64,000 bases of DNA from Owenia fusiformis (GCA_903813345.2 CAIIXF020000007.1:5399730-5463729); one strand, 5' to 3'. Positions 1-11,605 are shown, numbered from the stretch's first letter. Numbers and translations: made by a program. The notes: generated by a model not told the origin, from the sequence alone.

Positions 1-1260
1 GCTCGGAGTAAAGCGGGATATTCGACAAGAGCGCCGAAAAATTTTAAACTGTTTAAAAATTTTGGGCGCTCTGTTACGAATTGATTAAAGCGCCGAGAGC
101 GTATCAAAGCTGAACAAACCGTAACAAAGCTCAGAAAAGCTTGACCCAAAGCGTAGGAAAGCTTAACATAGCGCTGATAGGTTCCTCACGCTTTGACCAG
201 GCTTTGTTACGCTTGAAATCACGCTTTGATAAGCATTATTACGCTTTGATGCGATTATGACACTTTAAATCAGGCTCTGATACGATTGACAAGCTCTGTT
301 GGGCATTGTTACGCTCTGTTAAGCTCTGTCACGCATTGGAAAATGTCGAGATCGCCGATTTCATGCCACTTTTAATCCAATGACTATATAAAGATGCAGT
401 AGATCCATAAAACCATTGCATCTTTGACTCGAGAACACGATGGCAGAACAACAAGATCCAGAAATTCCAGATAGACCAGAGCATGTCCTATCTAAATAAG
501 ACATGATGTTTGACGCACGGCGTGAAAGAGCGTGAGAGAGCATGAGGAAGCTTGTCAAGCGTAACAAAGCCTAACAAAGCGTTTCAATTCTTGATTGAAG
601 CGTCTCAATTTGTTGGAAAGCTTGGGAGTCCTTCATGAAAGCGTAACAAAGAGTGTCAGATATTGATGAAAGCGTCTGACCTCGTGTCAGATCTTCATGC
701 CAGATCGTAGCAAATCTTGAGACATCTTAACGAAGCGTGTGAAATTTTAACAGACCGCCGTGAAGAGACTGGGGTCCCCGCTTTGAACCAAGCTCTGTTA
801 AGCTTTCCTACGCTTTGGGTCAAGCTTTGCTGAGCATTGTTACGGTTTGTTAAGCTTTGATACGCTCTCGACGCTTTAATCAAGTCGTAACAGAGCGCCA
901 TAAATTTTTAAACAGTTTAAAAGATTTTGGCGCTCTTGCCGAATATCCCGCTTTACTCCGAACTTTTCTACGACCTATTACGACCCCGACGCTTCAATCA
1001 AGCTTTGTCACGCTTTGGTGCCGCTTTACAAGCCGCTTTAAAGCGCCATCAAAGCGCCGTTGGTGCGAACGCTTAAACAGTTTAAATTTTTTAGCGCTCT
1101 TGCCGAATATCCCGCTTTACTCGGAGCTTTTCTACGACCTATTACGACCCCGACGCTTTAATCAAGCTTTGTTTCGCTTTGGTTCCGCTTTACAAGCCGC
1201 TTTAAAGCGACGTGCAAAGCCGCTTTGCACGCCGCATTAAAGCGCCATCGAAGCGCCGTT
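1..1260. repeat. Word-rich transposon-like repeat block with inverted and direct copies
   Basis: The block is built from degenerate copies of short words such as AAGCGTAACAAAGC and its complement GCTTTGTTACGCTT on both strands. A module at 1-86 (AAGCGGGATATTCG, then a hairpin around TTTAAACTGTTTAAA flanked by GAGCGCC/GGCGCTC) recurs inverted at about 880-963 and again at about 1060-1135. The stretch starting TTTTCTACGACCTATTACG near 965 recurs directly near 1130, so the right part is a partial tandem duplication. It is GC-richer than its surroundings. No real coding frame is evident; the open frames are by-products of the repeat words. It is probably part of a DNA transposon or satellite cut by the window start. 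The class is unknown. Confidence 0.6.
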
Positions 1261-3157
1261 GGTGTGAACTTAGCTTAACTGAACTCCGCCCCCGGGCTCC
1301 GCCCCTTCATTCTTTTCGGTGCCTTGGCGTTGAGAACAGGTCTAACACCAAGACACCTTATAAGTTTTTATAGGTAGTACAGTGCCTCGAGCAGCTACCC
1401 CTTTTTATTCAAAATTTCTTCCAAAAACCATTAGTACAGGGAGTACAGAGCCCAGAGCAGCTACCTATCTATGGCACTGCATGATTGGCCGCTCACCTCT
1501 CATGCTATTTAGTGAAACGAGTATTAGACATCTAGCACTTAGACTTATTTCACAACTGAAGTACGCATCAAGAATCTAAAGAAAGGTGTATTTTACATCA
1601 CATAATAGTTGGTAAAGGCTGTTGTTTGCGGCAAACGAATGACTGGGTTGAAGCCAAATGTATATATTTAATGATTATATTGTAATAAGGGAAACTTGTA
1701 GTTGATATATCTTTATTAAAATCTTATACCATTTTGTATTGTCTGCCCTCGGTCCAATATTTCACTATATTGCCCTTAGAAATGACGTTATTGTACTATT
1801 AGTCTTATTTAACTAGCTCTAAGGTATGAATAGCAATTAATTCTGTAAGTCAGTATGGACTCTTATAATAAATCTATTGCCTCTATTGTTTTGAATTATG
1901 GAACGGCGAACTTCGTTTGTGCGGTTTATTATTGAAATAATTTTCTGCTGTCTCATTCCATGAGATCATTCCTATTAGGCTAATGCAGTTCTGAGGTGCT
2001 AATGATGCCTGCTTTCAAGGCAGATAGTAGCCGTTCGTGTTTTATATTTCACGGATGCCCTTAAAATGAAAATAGCTCGAATGCGAAAGGCTTTTGTTTA
2101 CATTCCAAAATAAGTTAACCCGAGCCAAGAGAAAATTGAAATCAATTTATAAAGATATACGATTGGTCATACGTGAACTTTAAAAGCTGATAACTTATTA
2201 CAGAAACTAACATTTAATGGACATCCTGTATGAAATTTACGCATTGAATATACCAATTAGGTCAATAAGGCTACATGTTGATGTTCAGCGCCATCTATCC
2301 AATGTGGAAAAGAAACACATTAAGCACAACATTTCATCATGGTAGCTTGGTACTGATAAGAAAACCTGTTTCCATTTTCTATTTTTTCCAGCATAAAAGG
2401 TCAGTCACGAAACATTCACTGTCACATTTTCATTCTCTTCTTGTTTAGTGTTGAACAAAGGCCGGTAGCGAGGATTTACCGGGCAGCGATTTTACCAAGG
2501 GGGCAGCTTTTGCCAAGGGGGGGGGGGGGCTTTTTGACATTTTTGGCAAAAAATTATTCGAAAAGTACCAGAATATTTCTGGCCATGGGGGGGGGGGCTG
2601 CCGCTCTCTCCGCTCCCCTGGCTACGGGCCTGGAACATGACCTTTCTGTGTATATAATAATTTTATCAAATACACCAAAAATAACTGAACACGTCTGATT
2701 AGGTACCGACTTATTTATTCATTTCCTTATCTAGTATTCAATGTATGGTTACACATGTATATATTTCCTTGCGCTGTGCATCGGTCCTTTTGTTTCCATA
2801 TACATGTTTGCACCTTCGTTTTCATATTAGACTACAAACAAAAAATAAAAATACAATTAGATTTCATATCCTGCATGTTAGTTCAATCTAGGCCATGAAC
2901 ATTTTCAGGCAAATTTAATTCAGAGCTCTGAATGAATTTTGAGTGTCATTTTTCGTATTGTGTTTCTAGATGGGTTTCTGTGATATGAAAATATAATACT
3001 GTTTGCAGCAAAAAAACACAATCATTATAACTCTGGCAAAAGGTGGCATGCTTGTTAATGTCAATTGTTATAGATGCAAATGTTGCGATATCGGTTATTA
3101 TATTCATCAGTGTTCTTTTGCCATTATATTTGCATTACTTTTGCTTTATACTTTTAA
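1261..3157. other. No gene recognised; AT-rich spacer downstream of the Methyltransf_FA-like gene
   Basis: I see no coding exon with usable splice borders here. Around 1378-1470 a short pair of related segments ends in GAGCAGCTACC. Poly-G runs near 2518-2529 and 2587-2597 make a low-complexity patch. The left part of this stretch should contain the 3' untranslated region of the minus-strand gene that stops at 3158, but no clear polyadenylation signal stands out. Confidence 0.4.
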
Positions 3158-3951
3158 CTATTGCGGATTTATAGTGTTTAAAGTAAGGAAATAGATGAAA
3201 ATGAAGGTAAATAATTTACACTTGATTTTCCACACTCCTGTGGCCCCCCATCCAGTATACACGTTGATGGCATTCACTGCATGAGGAGTTGTATCCGTCC
3301 ATGACATAAAGCTGCCCTTTCCGTACTCATCTCCAGTTCCAACTTCAATATTTCCACTGGCCCAACTTACCTAAATAGATAAAGCGGAGCAATAATGTAT
3401 TCAACTGTTTTATCGATTCGATACAATATATAACAATCGATTATTTCTTGTAAAATACCGAATATATCATGCCCAAAGGGTATTGATAGTATTCTAATAT
3501 CCAAAACTTTACAATAAAAATATTTATTTTCATTTATTCATATTGATTCAGTCTTCTCAGTATTACAAACACATTTTTTGAAAAACTGTATACTCTTCCT
3601 TCTGAACATTGTTCGAGAATGAGTATGTAATACCTTTAAATAAAACACGTAAGCAATTCAAGCATACCCAAAATTCTTTAAACTCATTACAGCTCAAGAT
3701 TGCCCCATCTTTATAAGCCATTTGATTTGTTCTCTCATCGTCACGTATTACAGATTTATGGCCTGGGTGAAAACCATCAAGCACAACCTCGTAGCTGTCA
3801 TCTACGGTACTACCAGCTGTCAATTGTAGTTCTAGGCTAGCATCATGACAGGCCTTCACGGAGAAGGCAAGGAATGTTTGGTCACTAACATCAAGAGCTT
3901 GATGTCTATACGACTCGTCATTAGGAGTTTGTATATTCATCCTGGTTAAAT
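3158..3951 (-). CDS. Second Methyltransf_FA module (two exons) and C-terminus
   Basis: Exon 3951-3668 follows the acceptor AATTTCAG and encodes the N-terminal half, ending ..FW at donor GTATGC. Exon 3370-3158 follows the acceptor ATTTAG and encodes the C-terminal half and the stop. Compared with the first module, the acceptor-proximal residues and the loop (TGDEYGKGS versus TGKVKGSG) differ, while long stretches are the same at the DNA level. This points to a recent duplication or to gene conversion. Confidence 0.8.
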
Positions 3952-6900
3952 CTGAAATTGCGAAATTGTCTTGAACGAGCTTATTGGAGCTCCTAGCAAT
4001 CCAAACAGTTGAACCTCGTATTATAACTGATAGTGCATATTATCTAGCCACGATATACCACTGAAAAGTACTCGCAATCCACGATGTAAATTCCTGAAGA
4101 TGCATTTTCTATCCCATTGCTCCTGTGTAATATTTGTCAGCTGCGTTTTGATTCTTACATTTTTAGGTCAATTTGAAGTTCAAATCAAAGGTCAACTATT
4201 CAGATGAAAATTTAACTGAGTTTGAATTACATGGCTAAAAACTGAAAGAAAAAAATCATGTTGATGACATAATCATGCTACAGCGCCCCCTTCCGATCTT
4301 AGGGGGTTCACGTTTCACAAAAGCAAGTTTTATAAGTTTTAGTGACATAGACATGACATAGTGACACAAACAGGCGGTTCTTTGATAATTTAATAAAAAT
4401 AGGCCCCATAAAAATAGTGTACCATAGAATTTCCACTCTCCTGTGGCCCCCCATCCAGTATACACGTTGATGGCATTCACTGCATGAGGAGTTGTATCCG
4501 TCCATGACATAAACCTGCCACTTCCTTTCACTTTGCCAGTTCCAACTTCAATATTTCCATTGGCCCAACTGACCTAAAATACGTAGTTTTTTAAGTACTG
4601 AAATTAAGTACTGATATTTTGACAGCATTTATTGACATTTATTGACACATGTAGTGTAAAACCCGACAAGATTCATGAAGGTTTGGATTAATTATGTATG
4701 CAGTGAACAAAATATTATACTATCATCACTTCAAACACTATCTTTTTCTTGTCTGCAAAATACAACTGTTACATGAATTTAATAGCCTAGGTCCAGAATG
4801 AGAGAATTATGTGTACCAAAACGTCTTGAAAGCCATCAAAGCTTGAAGGTTTATTTACACTGGTGATCCACTCGATTACGCTGGTTACCGAAACGGTTCG
4901 TTTTGGTAACAGAATGTCCGAACATCGAAGGTGTGATTTTTATTTTTTCCTTATTTCATACGTTGTAGGCAGAATTCCCACGACATTTTTATCACAAACG
5001 TGTATCAGTATCATATGTTTAAGAAAATGTACATATTTGCGAACAAATAGTTCAGAAGACAACGGAATCGTCGATTTAATTCCTCACTTTAGTTACATAA
5101 ACGGTATTTCGAAGATCTGCACTTTTAACCCAAATCGTTTATGTAACTTAAGTGAGGAATTAAATCGACGATTTTGTTGTCTTCTGGGCTATTTTTTCGC
5201 AAACATATACATTTTCTAAAACATATGATACTGATATACGTTTGTGAGAAAAAACGTCATTGGTATTCTGCCTACAACGCGTGAAATAAGGAAAAAAGAA
5301 AAATCGTACCTTCGACGTTCAGACATTTTGTTACCAAAACGAACCGTTTCGGTAACCAGCGTAATCGAGCGCATCACAAGTGATATAACTATCAAAGTGT
5401 TTTTGACACCTTTTCAAAGCCTTAATTCCGCATGTTGCCGTTTATGTATAATACCTTTCAATACCTATACATTTAGAGTGGATATTCATCTCTCATTTCA
5501 ATGATTAACAGGCGAGTCAGAATACATGACTGTCCCCGATCAGTTTCTCATCCTTGATAACATACCCCCGTGTGTCTTTTATCAAATGAGCGTTTGTTTG
5601 TTCATTTGTTGTTTGAACCAATTTATCGATTAAGCTTGAAAGTTTTTACAACTTGCTACATATAAACGAAAGTGCAATAACAAATTAAGAACTTATAACA
5701 CATTCAAAAGTAACTTTGCCCATGAAAATTATTTAGATGTTATAAAACGTTTTGACCTGCGTAGAGAGTTTGCTAAACCTAGAATAAGTGAACATAATCT
5801 CCAACTTGAACTCGGTCGCTACATAAGACCAAAACCAACACCTCTGGAAGAGAGAACATGCGAAACATGCAATATTATAGAAAATGAAGAACACTATCTC
5901 CTTTACTGTACGAAATACAAAAAACAAAGAAGTATAATGTTGTCTAAAATGGAAATACCAGTACAAGAAAATATATTTATTTATTTGATGCCTTGTAAAG
6001 ATCAAAACTGTATAAATGTAGCAAAATATATATTTACATCCAGTACCAATAGCTATATCTCTAGTGCACCAATGTATCATCATTATTAATAGTAATACTA
6101 GTAGTTGTGTAGTTTTTCCATGTAAATGTCTACTTTTTCCTTCCTTAATTGTTATAATTTTTGTTTGTACATGTTCTTGACCCCAAGGGGTGTAAATGTA
6201 CTTGGAGAATAAATAAATAAGTCATATACAAACACTAAATGTACCCATTTGGCATATAAGAATGTTTTCCCAAAACTACCCGTACATTAGCTATATAGTG
6301 CTCTACTAACACGATAGCCATGTCTCGGAAGTTCAGAACACTATTACAGGTCGTTAAAGGAAGCCATTTTGAAATACCGTCTGGCCTGGGAGTCGTTCTT
6401 GGAACGGTCGTAAGTAACGACGGTTGAAGTTGCAATTGTACCAAGAACGGCCCTCTGTATAATATGTTAAACTAAAAGTTGATTTAAGTTTTGCAATCAG
6501 ATTACTGAAAAACTTCGTTCTATAAATCGATTTATACCCCTAATATGAGAATGTTATACATTTAAATGAAACACATAGGTCTAAACAATTAAAGCAGACC
6601 TAAACGAAACCTAAAATAAACTAAAAAACAAAAATAAACACGTATCAGTAACTTTTTGCATACCCAAAAATCGTTAAACTCATTACAGCTCAAGATTGCC
6701 CCATCTTTATGAGCCATTTGATTTGTTCTCTCATCGTCACGTATTACAGATTTATGGCCTGGGTGAAAACCATCAAGCACAACCTCGTAGCTGTCATCTA
6801 CGGTACTGCCAGGTGTCAGTTGAAGATCTAGGATGGCATCATGACAGGCCTTCACGGAGAATGCAAGAAATGTTCTGTCGGAAACGGTTAAAGGTACGTG

Positions 6901-7472
6901 GCGAAACCCCTCATCATCAGGAGTTCGTAGTGCCTCTACAAAGCAGTTATTTAAACGATCATTTTAGCGAAGAATTACAATTTGTTTACCAATCAAAGCT
7001 CAAATGCCAAAAGGGAATGGCTTAAACAAGTGTTACAAAACAGCAAAAATGAAACATCTAATAGCAAAACTGATCATATGGCAGGAAAACAAAATTCAAA
7101 TATCCAAAACGTCGAGCTTGTGTGTACTAATTGCTTCCAATTGCAAAGAACCTGAACTTTTCAGTAGGGGTGGGACGATAACCCAATGAGTTGATTCATA
7201 GCGGGTTGAGGCCTTCACGTTGACGCAAATCGACTCATTAGTCGAAGACTCAACTCATTTTTGGGTTGGAAAGAACAACTCCGGTCAATAAATTCAATAT
7301 TAAAAACTGTAAAAATAAGATATGTATTTAAGGAGTTCTAAATGTAACACTATCATTTGTTTGTTCGAGTTTATGGAATTAACTCAAATCAAAACAATGT
7401 CTAGAATGTCTCACCAACTACAGCTTGTCCTGTCACAGTCAAGCCTAGCAGCACCAACCAGATATTGATCAT
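3158..7472 (-). CDS. Secreted protein with two tandem farnesoic acid O-methyltransferase-like domains
   Basis: Five coding exons join with matching phases: 7472-7415, 6935-6664, 4573-4423, 3951-3668 and 3370-3158. Together they give 325 residues plus stop. Residues 1-19 (MINIWLVLLGLTVTGQAVV) form a signal peptide. Two copies of a domain of about 140 residues follow, with the family signature: FLAFSVKACHDA, then YEVVLDGF, SVIRD, AILSCNEF..FW, VSW..GNIEVGTG, and TGWGATG.W near the end. I recognise this as the Methyltransf_FA domain (PF12248). In arthropods it was named for a juvenile-hormone enzyme, but elsewhere it often sits in secreted, lectin-like proteins, so enzymatic activity should not be assumed. 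Each domain is split at the same W|V position by a phase-0 intron, and the modules join at a phase-1 intron. The last exon ends with a hydrophobic stretch (KLFTFIFIYFLTL). A further intron there cannot be excluded. Introns carry a foldback element and a LINE tail. Confidence 0.85.
4423..6935 (-). CDS. First Methyltransf_FA module (two exons)
   Basis: Exon 6935-6664 (272 bp, acceptor TTTGTAG, donor GTATGC) begins EALRTPDDEGFRHV and runs to ..EFNDFW. Exon 4573-4423 (151 bp, acceptor TTTTAG, donor GTACAC) encodes VSWANGNIEVGTG through TGWGATGEWKFY. The large intron between them contains a foldback element at 4858-5382 and a LINE 3' fragment at about 5600-6225. Confidence 0.8.
4858..5382. mobile_element. 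Foldback (near-palindromic) element in an intron
   Basis: The left arm (CACTGGTGATCC..ACTCGATTACGCTGGTTACC) reappears as its reverse complement at the right end (..GGTAACCAGCGTAATCGAGCGCATCACAAGTG). Complementarity continues inward through AACCGTTTCGG, TTGTAGGCAGAATNCC and TTAATTCCTCACTT to a short centre near 5105-5135. The arms are about 250 bp each, so the transcript would fold into one long hairpin. Terminal CACT/AGTG bases resemble some DNA transposon ends, but no convincing target duplication is visible. It has no coding capacity of its own. Confidence 0.7.
5600..6224 (+). mobile_element. 3' end of a decayed LINE (RT C-terminal region and tail)
   Basis: Plus-strand translation from about 5725 to the stop at about 6089 reads IKRFDLRREFAKPRISEHN, then LELGRYIRPKPTPLEERTCE and CNIIENEEHYLLYCTKYK. 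This is the zinc-knuckle-like C-terminal signature of CR1/L2-group non-LTR retrotransposon polymerases (C..C....EEH.L..C). A 3' tail follows, with TTGACCCCAAGGGGTGTAAA and a terminal (AATA)n run near 6210. Endonuclease and polymerase cores are absent, as in a 5'-truncated insertion. It lies antisense within an intron of the Methyltransf_FA-like gene. Confidence 0.7.
7157..7275. repeat. Short hairpin-forming repeat
   Basis: AACCCAATGAGTTGA at 7180-7194 is answered by TCAACTCATTTTTGGGTT at 7250-7267. The inner words CGACTCATTAGTCG also pair. It is probably the end of a small transposon (preceded by GGGGTGGGACGATA), and lies in the intron after the signal-peptide exon. Confidence 0.4.
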
Positions 7473-7509
7473 ATTTTGTTTTTCCTTCTCGTAAATCACG
7501 GGGTTGGAT
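7415..7509 (-). CDS. Signal-peptide exon of the Methyltransf_FA-like gene
   Basis: Acceptor TATCTTCAG lies at 7510-7518. A 37-bp leader follows, then ATG at 7472 and 19 codons of a typical signal peptide. The exon ends in phase 1 at donor GTGAGA (7414). Without splicing the frame stops four codons later, which supports the donor. Joining to 6935 restores GAG and gives AVV-EALRTPDD. Confidence 0.8.
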
Positions 7510-8068
7510 CTGAAGATACGTCCGCTATAGTGGATAAAGGTATTTTTAAAAGCTTAGAAAAGGGAACGAAAAATTACATTATTTTAATAGATATAGTTAA
7601 AGAACCATATGTAATTCAAGGTCTCATTAACACTTCCAGGTTTATGATGAAAACATAATATAAATATTATCTTATAATCATGCGTTATCATCGTACAACA
7701 ACCGTAGTTTTTAAGTGTCCTCCAAATCAAAATACTCCGTATGACTGCCGTGGCAAATCTTACTGCTAAAGTATCTGACGGCAGGAATTCCAAGGCGATC
7801 TCAAGAATGTGACTTGCCGCAGAAGTGATAGACGGTAAGGTTGCCGCAGCAAATGTGACTGAGGTTGAACTCTCTTTGCACGATCAGCAAAGAGCTAGGA
7901 AGTTTGGCGAGAAGAAATGTTTCTGTAGATATATACCGTGACTTGATTTCCACTTTTCGATTTACATGTTGAAACTTTACCGTTTCATGCAGTTTAACAA
8001 TTTTTAAGAAATATCAATACTAAATTGAACTAAATTTGCTTTTTCAGAAAATCATTGAACGTACTTAC

Positions 8069-8107
8069 TTGTATTTGACAGCCTTTGTTCCGAAGCAGGA
8101 GCGCTCT
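8069..8107 (-). other. Predicted 5' non-coding exon
   Basis: The minus strand reads CAAATACAA followed by the strong donor GTAAGTAC at 8068, about 40 bp downstream of a TATA box. It would splice to the acceptor before 7509. The upstream edge is set only by the expected spacing from the TATA box. Confidence 0.5.
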
Positions 8108-8130
8108 GGAAGAAATGCTGAAAAGCAGAC

Positions 8131-8140
8131 GTATATATAC
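8131..8140 (-). promoter_or_regulatory. TATA box of the Methyltransf_FA-like gene
   Basis: GTATATATAC reads as a TATA element on the minus strand (and, being palindromic, on the plus strand). It sits about 25-30 bp before the inferred start of the non-coding exon whose donor is at 8068. The spacing matches a core promoter. Position and order support it; there is no direct evidence of transcription. Confidence 0.5.
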
Positions 8141-9415
8141 GAACGTGGCTAATAAATTCAGTTGATTTAAATTCCTATATGCATTATACAATTAGTCATA
8201 CTGTATATCAGTTACACATGTAAGTAGGCGATACAGAGTGGGCCACTATATAGATGACATGACTTTAAAACAAACTCTTGCATGAATAGATTTGTGTTTC
8301 ATTTTTGTGAATAGTTGTTATAAGCAATTCTGAAATAATATCACACCTTTTTGTTTTCCCGATTTCAGCCATAAATTACGTCAATATTGCGCGCGTGCAA
8401 ACTTTGGGTAGACGTTGTCATTCACCATTTATAAATGAGGATTCAAACATGACCGTGCTATAATCTCAACCAATCAGAATGCAGCATAGCCAACATGGCA
8501 CCTGAACCACAATAAGAATATATAAAAACATCTTTCTGTAGTGAACACCTACCTACAATGAACACTTTTTGTGACTTTATAGGTGTTCAGTATGCACAGG
8601 TTTTATGTAATGTTTAATTTCAGTTGAAAAAGATTTAAATTATAAAGGTTGCCATCTGGTTCTGCAGGTCATGAACTTTTGATTACGTCTAGATAATCTA
8701 AATCACTTCAACTACATGGTACCGCAGATATTTTTTAGCTAATTCAGTTCATTTTAGGAAGGATTTGGTCCAAAATAATATATTCAAAAGCATGGGCGTT
8801 GCCATGGGGCGAGGGGGGGGGGGTGAAATTCACTTGCATTAAACTTGCATGTCCGATTTTAACCATTTTGATTTAAAGTATCAAATTCTGTAATGATTCC
8901 ATAAATCAACCTTCACATATTATGTCTTACTTTCAATTACTGTTTCCTTCTTTCAAATCGTTAAGCCTCAACGTTTCTACAAGTCCAAATCGTTCCAATA
9001 ACAATTCAACATCATTAACTGGAATATTTTGGACATGTCCAAATAGTTTAATCTAAAAATGTTATTCGGTCAATTGCTACTTAATTGACCTCTTTTAACT
9101 TGTGGTTTTCGCACATATTGTGAGTACTTTCCTTATGAATCGATGAAGTCATTAAATAGAAGACAGACTGGTGATCTTCAGGCACAAATATATGTAACAC
9201 TGGCAGAATCGGCCACTTTCCGATAAGAATATAGCCTTCGATTCGTGCAAATAACACGTTTGCGGGTACTTGAAGTAAGGATATAAAGCATGGTAAGCAA
9301 TATGAATCACTTACATTTACATAAAGTGACAGCAATTTCATAACCAAATGACCCGTTTCAGATTCTAATTCTATTCTGGCAGAAAGTTCAAAGCTAATGT
9401 ATTTTTCGGATTACA
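8141..9415. other. Upstream intergenic stretch, no gene recognised
   Basis: AT-rich DNA with a G-run (about 8811-8822). The short open frame at 9081-9347 (minus) matches nothing I recognise. Regulatory sequence of the minus-strand gene would be expected in the first few hundred bases, but no motif stands out. Confidence 0.35.
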
Positions 9416-9890
9416 ATGTTTTTTTGTTTTTTTTTCAGCACGAATATAGGGTTTGGACCTCAAAACCACGGAATGCCGGTACCCTTGGGCAACTCTCTAC
9501 AGACCATTTTTCATACCCCCCTAATAAAATCTACTGGGGGGACTATAAAACACTTTTATATCTCAGACACTAATAAAGATATAGACTTGAAACGTTCAGA
9601 AATTAATTTAAGTACAATGCTTAATCTGTGTGGTGAAAATCAAGAAAAAATCTTAGTTGCTATGGCAACATCACTTGATAATCAGGTTCTTACATTTCAC
9701 TTTCTTTAAAGTATAAAGGCGGTCAGTAAAATAACACTTTTTTCTAACGTTATGCTCTCTAGTTAAAGAAGAGTTGTAGTTGTAGACCCCCTCCTCACAG
9801 CCCCAAAAGTTAGATGATTGGTGAAAACTGGCAAAAAAATTCATTTTCTAGGTTCAAATTAAAAATGCATTGGGATGCAACATTTATAAG
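9416..9890 (+). mobile_element. Diverged relative of the arm of the 14.8-19.2 kb palindrome
   Basis: The stretch GCTATGGCAACATCACTTGA with following TAAT.AGGTT and TTACATTTCAC matches the arm at about 16030-16090 and its mirror at about 17880-17940. The downstream CACAGCCCC..GATTGGTGAAAACTGGCAAAA also parallels the arm's GACAGCCCCC..TTTTGGTGAAACCTGGCAAAA. The open frame 9416-9709 ends with AMATSLDNQVLTFHF, like the arm's AMVTSLDNEVFTFHV. It is a related repeat copy rather than a host gene. Confidence 0.55.
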
Positions 9891-10149
9891 TATTCAAGAA
9901 ACATCTACTGACTTTGTCTGATATAACAATATGAAGATTTTGATTATGAGATGATGGGAAGTATTTTATTTGAAACATTTTATCCCATAAAAATATTGAA
10001 AAGACATTGGAATCCTTTACAACCCATTCAGCAGAATCATTTACAATTCAGTGCCAGTTGTTTGAAAAGTATCTAAAATGTTGATTATTGAAAACAACTA
10101 AAGATGGCTTTTCATTGGTCAACCAAGCAGCAATATGCATTAAGTCTGA

Positions 10150-11605
10150 CCAGGTTTGCGATTGCTAACAGGTACAAGTGTGACGTGTGAACAGTTGCAG
10201 CAAACAATTGTATCTGGACTAAAGTTGAATATGGAAAAATGTAACGGTATTCAATTAGGCAGAAATATAAAAAATACAATAAATATATTAGGAATTTTCA
10301 TCAGTGGGGATAAACAGTCAAGCCATAGTCTTAATTGGGATTCTAAATTAATTAATTAAAAAAAAACTCCAAATATGGAAACTGAGAAAACTAACATTAC
10401 CTGAGGAACCGTAGGGACCGAAGGTAGATGTGCATATCTCACGAGGGATGAACCCAATATCCAAACCGACCGTACATAACTGCTTTATCCTATACCAAGT
10501 AGAGTTTTCAGGGGCATATGACCATTTCGATAGTGCAAGGTGTAAAAATAAACAAATCATTCATATGCAAAGTCATTTTATTGCATTTCCACTACTTACC
10601 GGAAGCGGGAAGATATGCACCGAAGCGGGGAGATATGGCGGGAGATATGGAGGTTCTGGATATGGAAACCTCAAAATCATGATATGGGATATATCTTACC
10701 AACTTATCTCCCTAAAACTCTACTTGGCATAGGATAAATAGAATTATCACAAGTGAAACATCCTGGCAACATTTCCCAAAATATCTCATTGAAAAAACAG
10801 GGCTGAGTTTGATAACATTTTTACACATTCATTTTGATAAAGAACAGATACAGAAACTTAACCTATTTACCACATTTTACGAAGATGTGTTTTGCAGCTT
10901 CAATGAATGCAAAACCTTTGCAAATATTAAGAAAATAAACAAATCTGATGTTTTTAATGAAATATTATGGTTAAATAAAATATATCTAATAAAAATGATA
11001 TCTTATACTTCAAAAATTGGATTGAATCGGGTTTTATCTTAATCAAAGATTTTTTGAGAATGATGGCAATTTTAAAAGTTCAGATATTTTTCTTGAATCA
11101 CTTAAAAGTAAGAAAATTGGATCTCTGAGTTGAGTGTAATCAAAAAAGTAAAAATGTCTTTGTGTAAAAATTTTGACAAAACAAAACTCAAATACCTAAA
11201 TACTTTTAAAATCAGAAGGACGTTCTTAATCGGAAACAGATATGTTGATTTAAATGATAAGAAAGCAAAATTATTTTACAATGGATTTATTAACTTCAAA
11301 TTTGAAAAAACATAAATAAGTTTAAATGGAACAAAGAATTTAATGTTCAAGATAACAAAATCTGGAACAATATTTACCTTCAAAAAACTATAAACCTTAA
11401 CTATAGATACTTTTGCAGAATTTAATTTAGAATTTGATAAGATTTTAAACAACTTACTTTCTAAGTGGAACAGTAATATTCAAAGTTCTTGCTTCATTTG
11501 TAAATGCAGACATACTTCAAAGCATTTACTTTTTGAATGTAAAAAGGTCACCCCAATATGGGAAAAAAGTCAGATTCTAAAATGTCATATCAAATATAAA
11601 CATTA
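10150..11605 (+). pseudogene. Decayed TX1/L1-like LINE polymerase fragment
   Basis: Pieces in several frames line up with the ORF2 of TX1-type LINEs in the right order. They are SGLKLNMEKCNGIQLGRN with ILGIFISGD (the region after the RT active site), then FPKYLIEKTGLS, TFYEDVFCSF and FANIKKINKSDVFNEILWL, and finally LNNLLSKWNSNIQSSC followed by FICKCRHTSKHLLFECKK with the C..C.....H....C knuckle. Frameshifts and stops separate the pieces, so it cannot be functional. The RT active-site motif is missing. A small transposon interrupts it at about 10405-10738. Confidence 0.7.
10405..10738. mobile_element. Small TIR element inserted in the LINE pseudogene
   Basis: TTTATCCTATACCAAGTAGA near 10484 is mirrored by TCTACTTGGCATAGGATAAA ending at 10738. 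The interior holds degenerate GGGAGATATGG words. The LINE reading before (LQIWKLRKLTL) and after (SWQHFPKYLIEK) is contiguous in TX1-type proteins, so this segment arrived later. The left boundary is uncertain (10405-10484). Confidence 0.55.
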
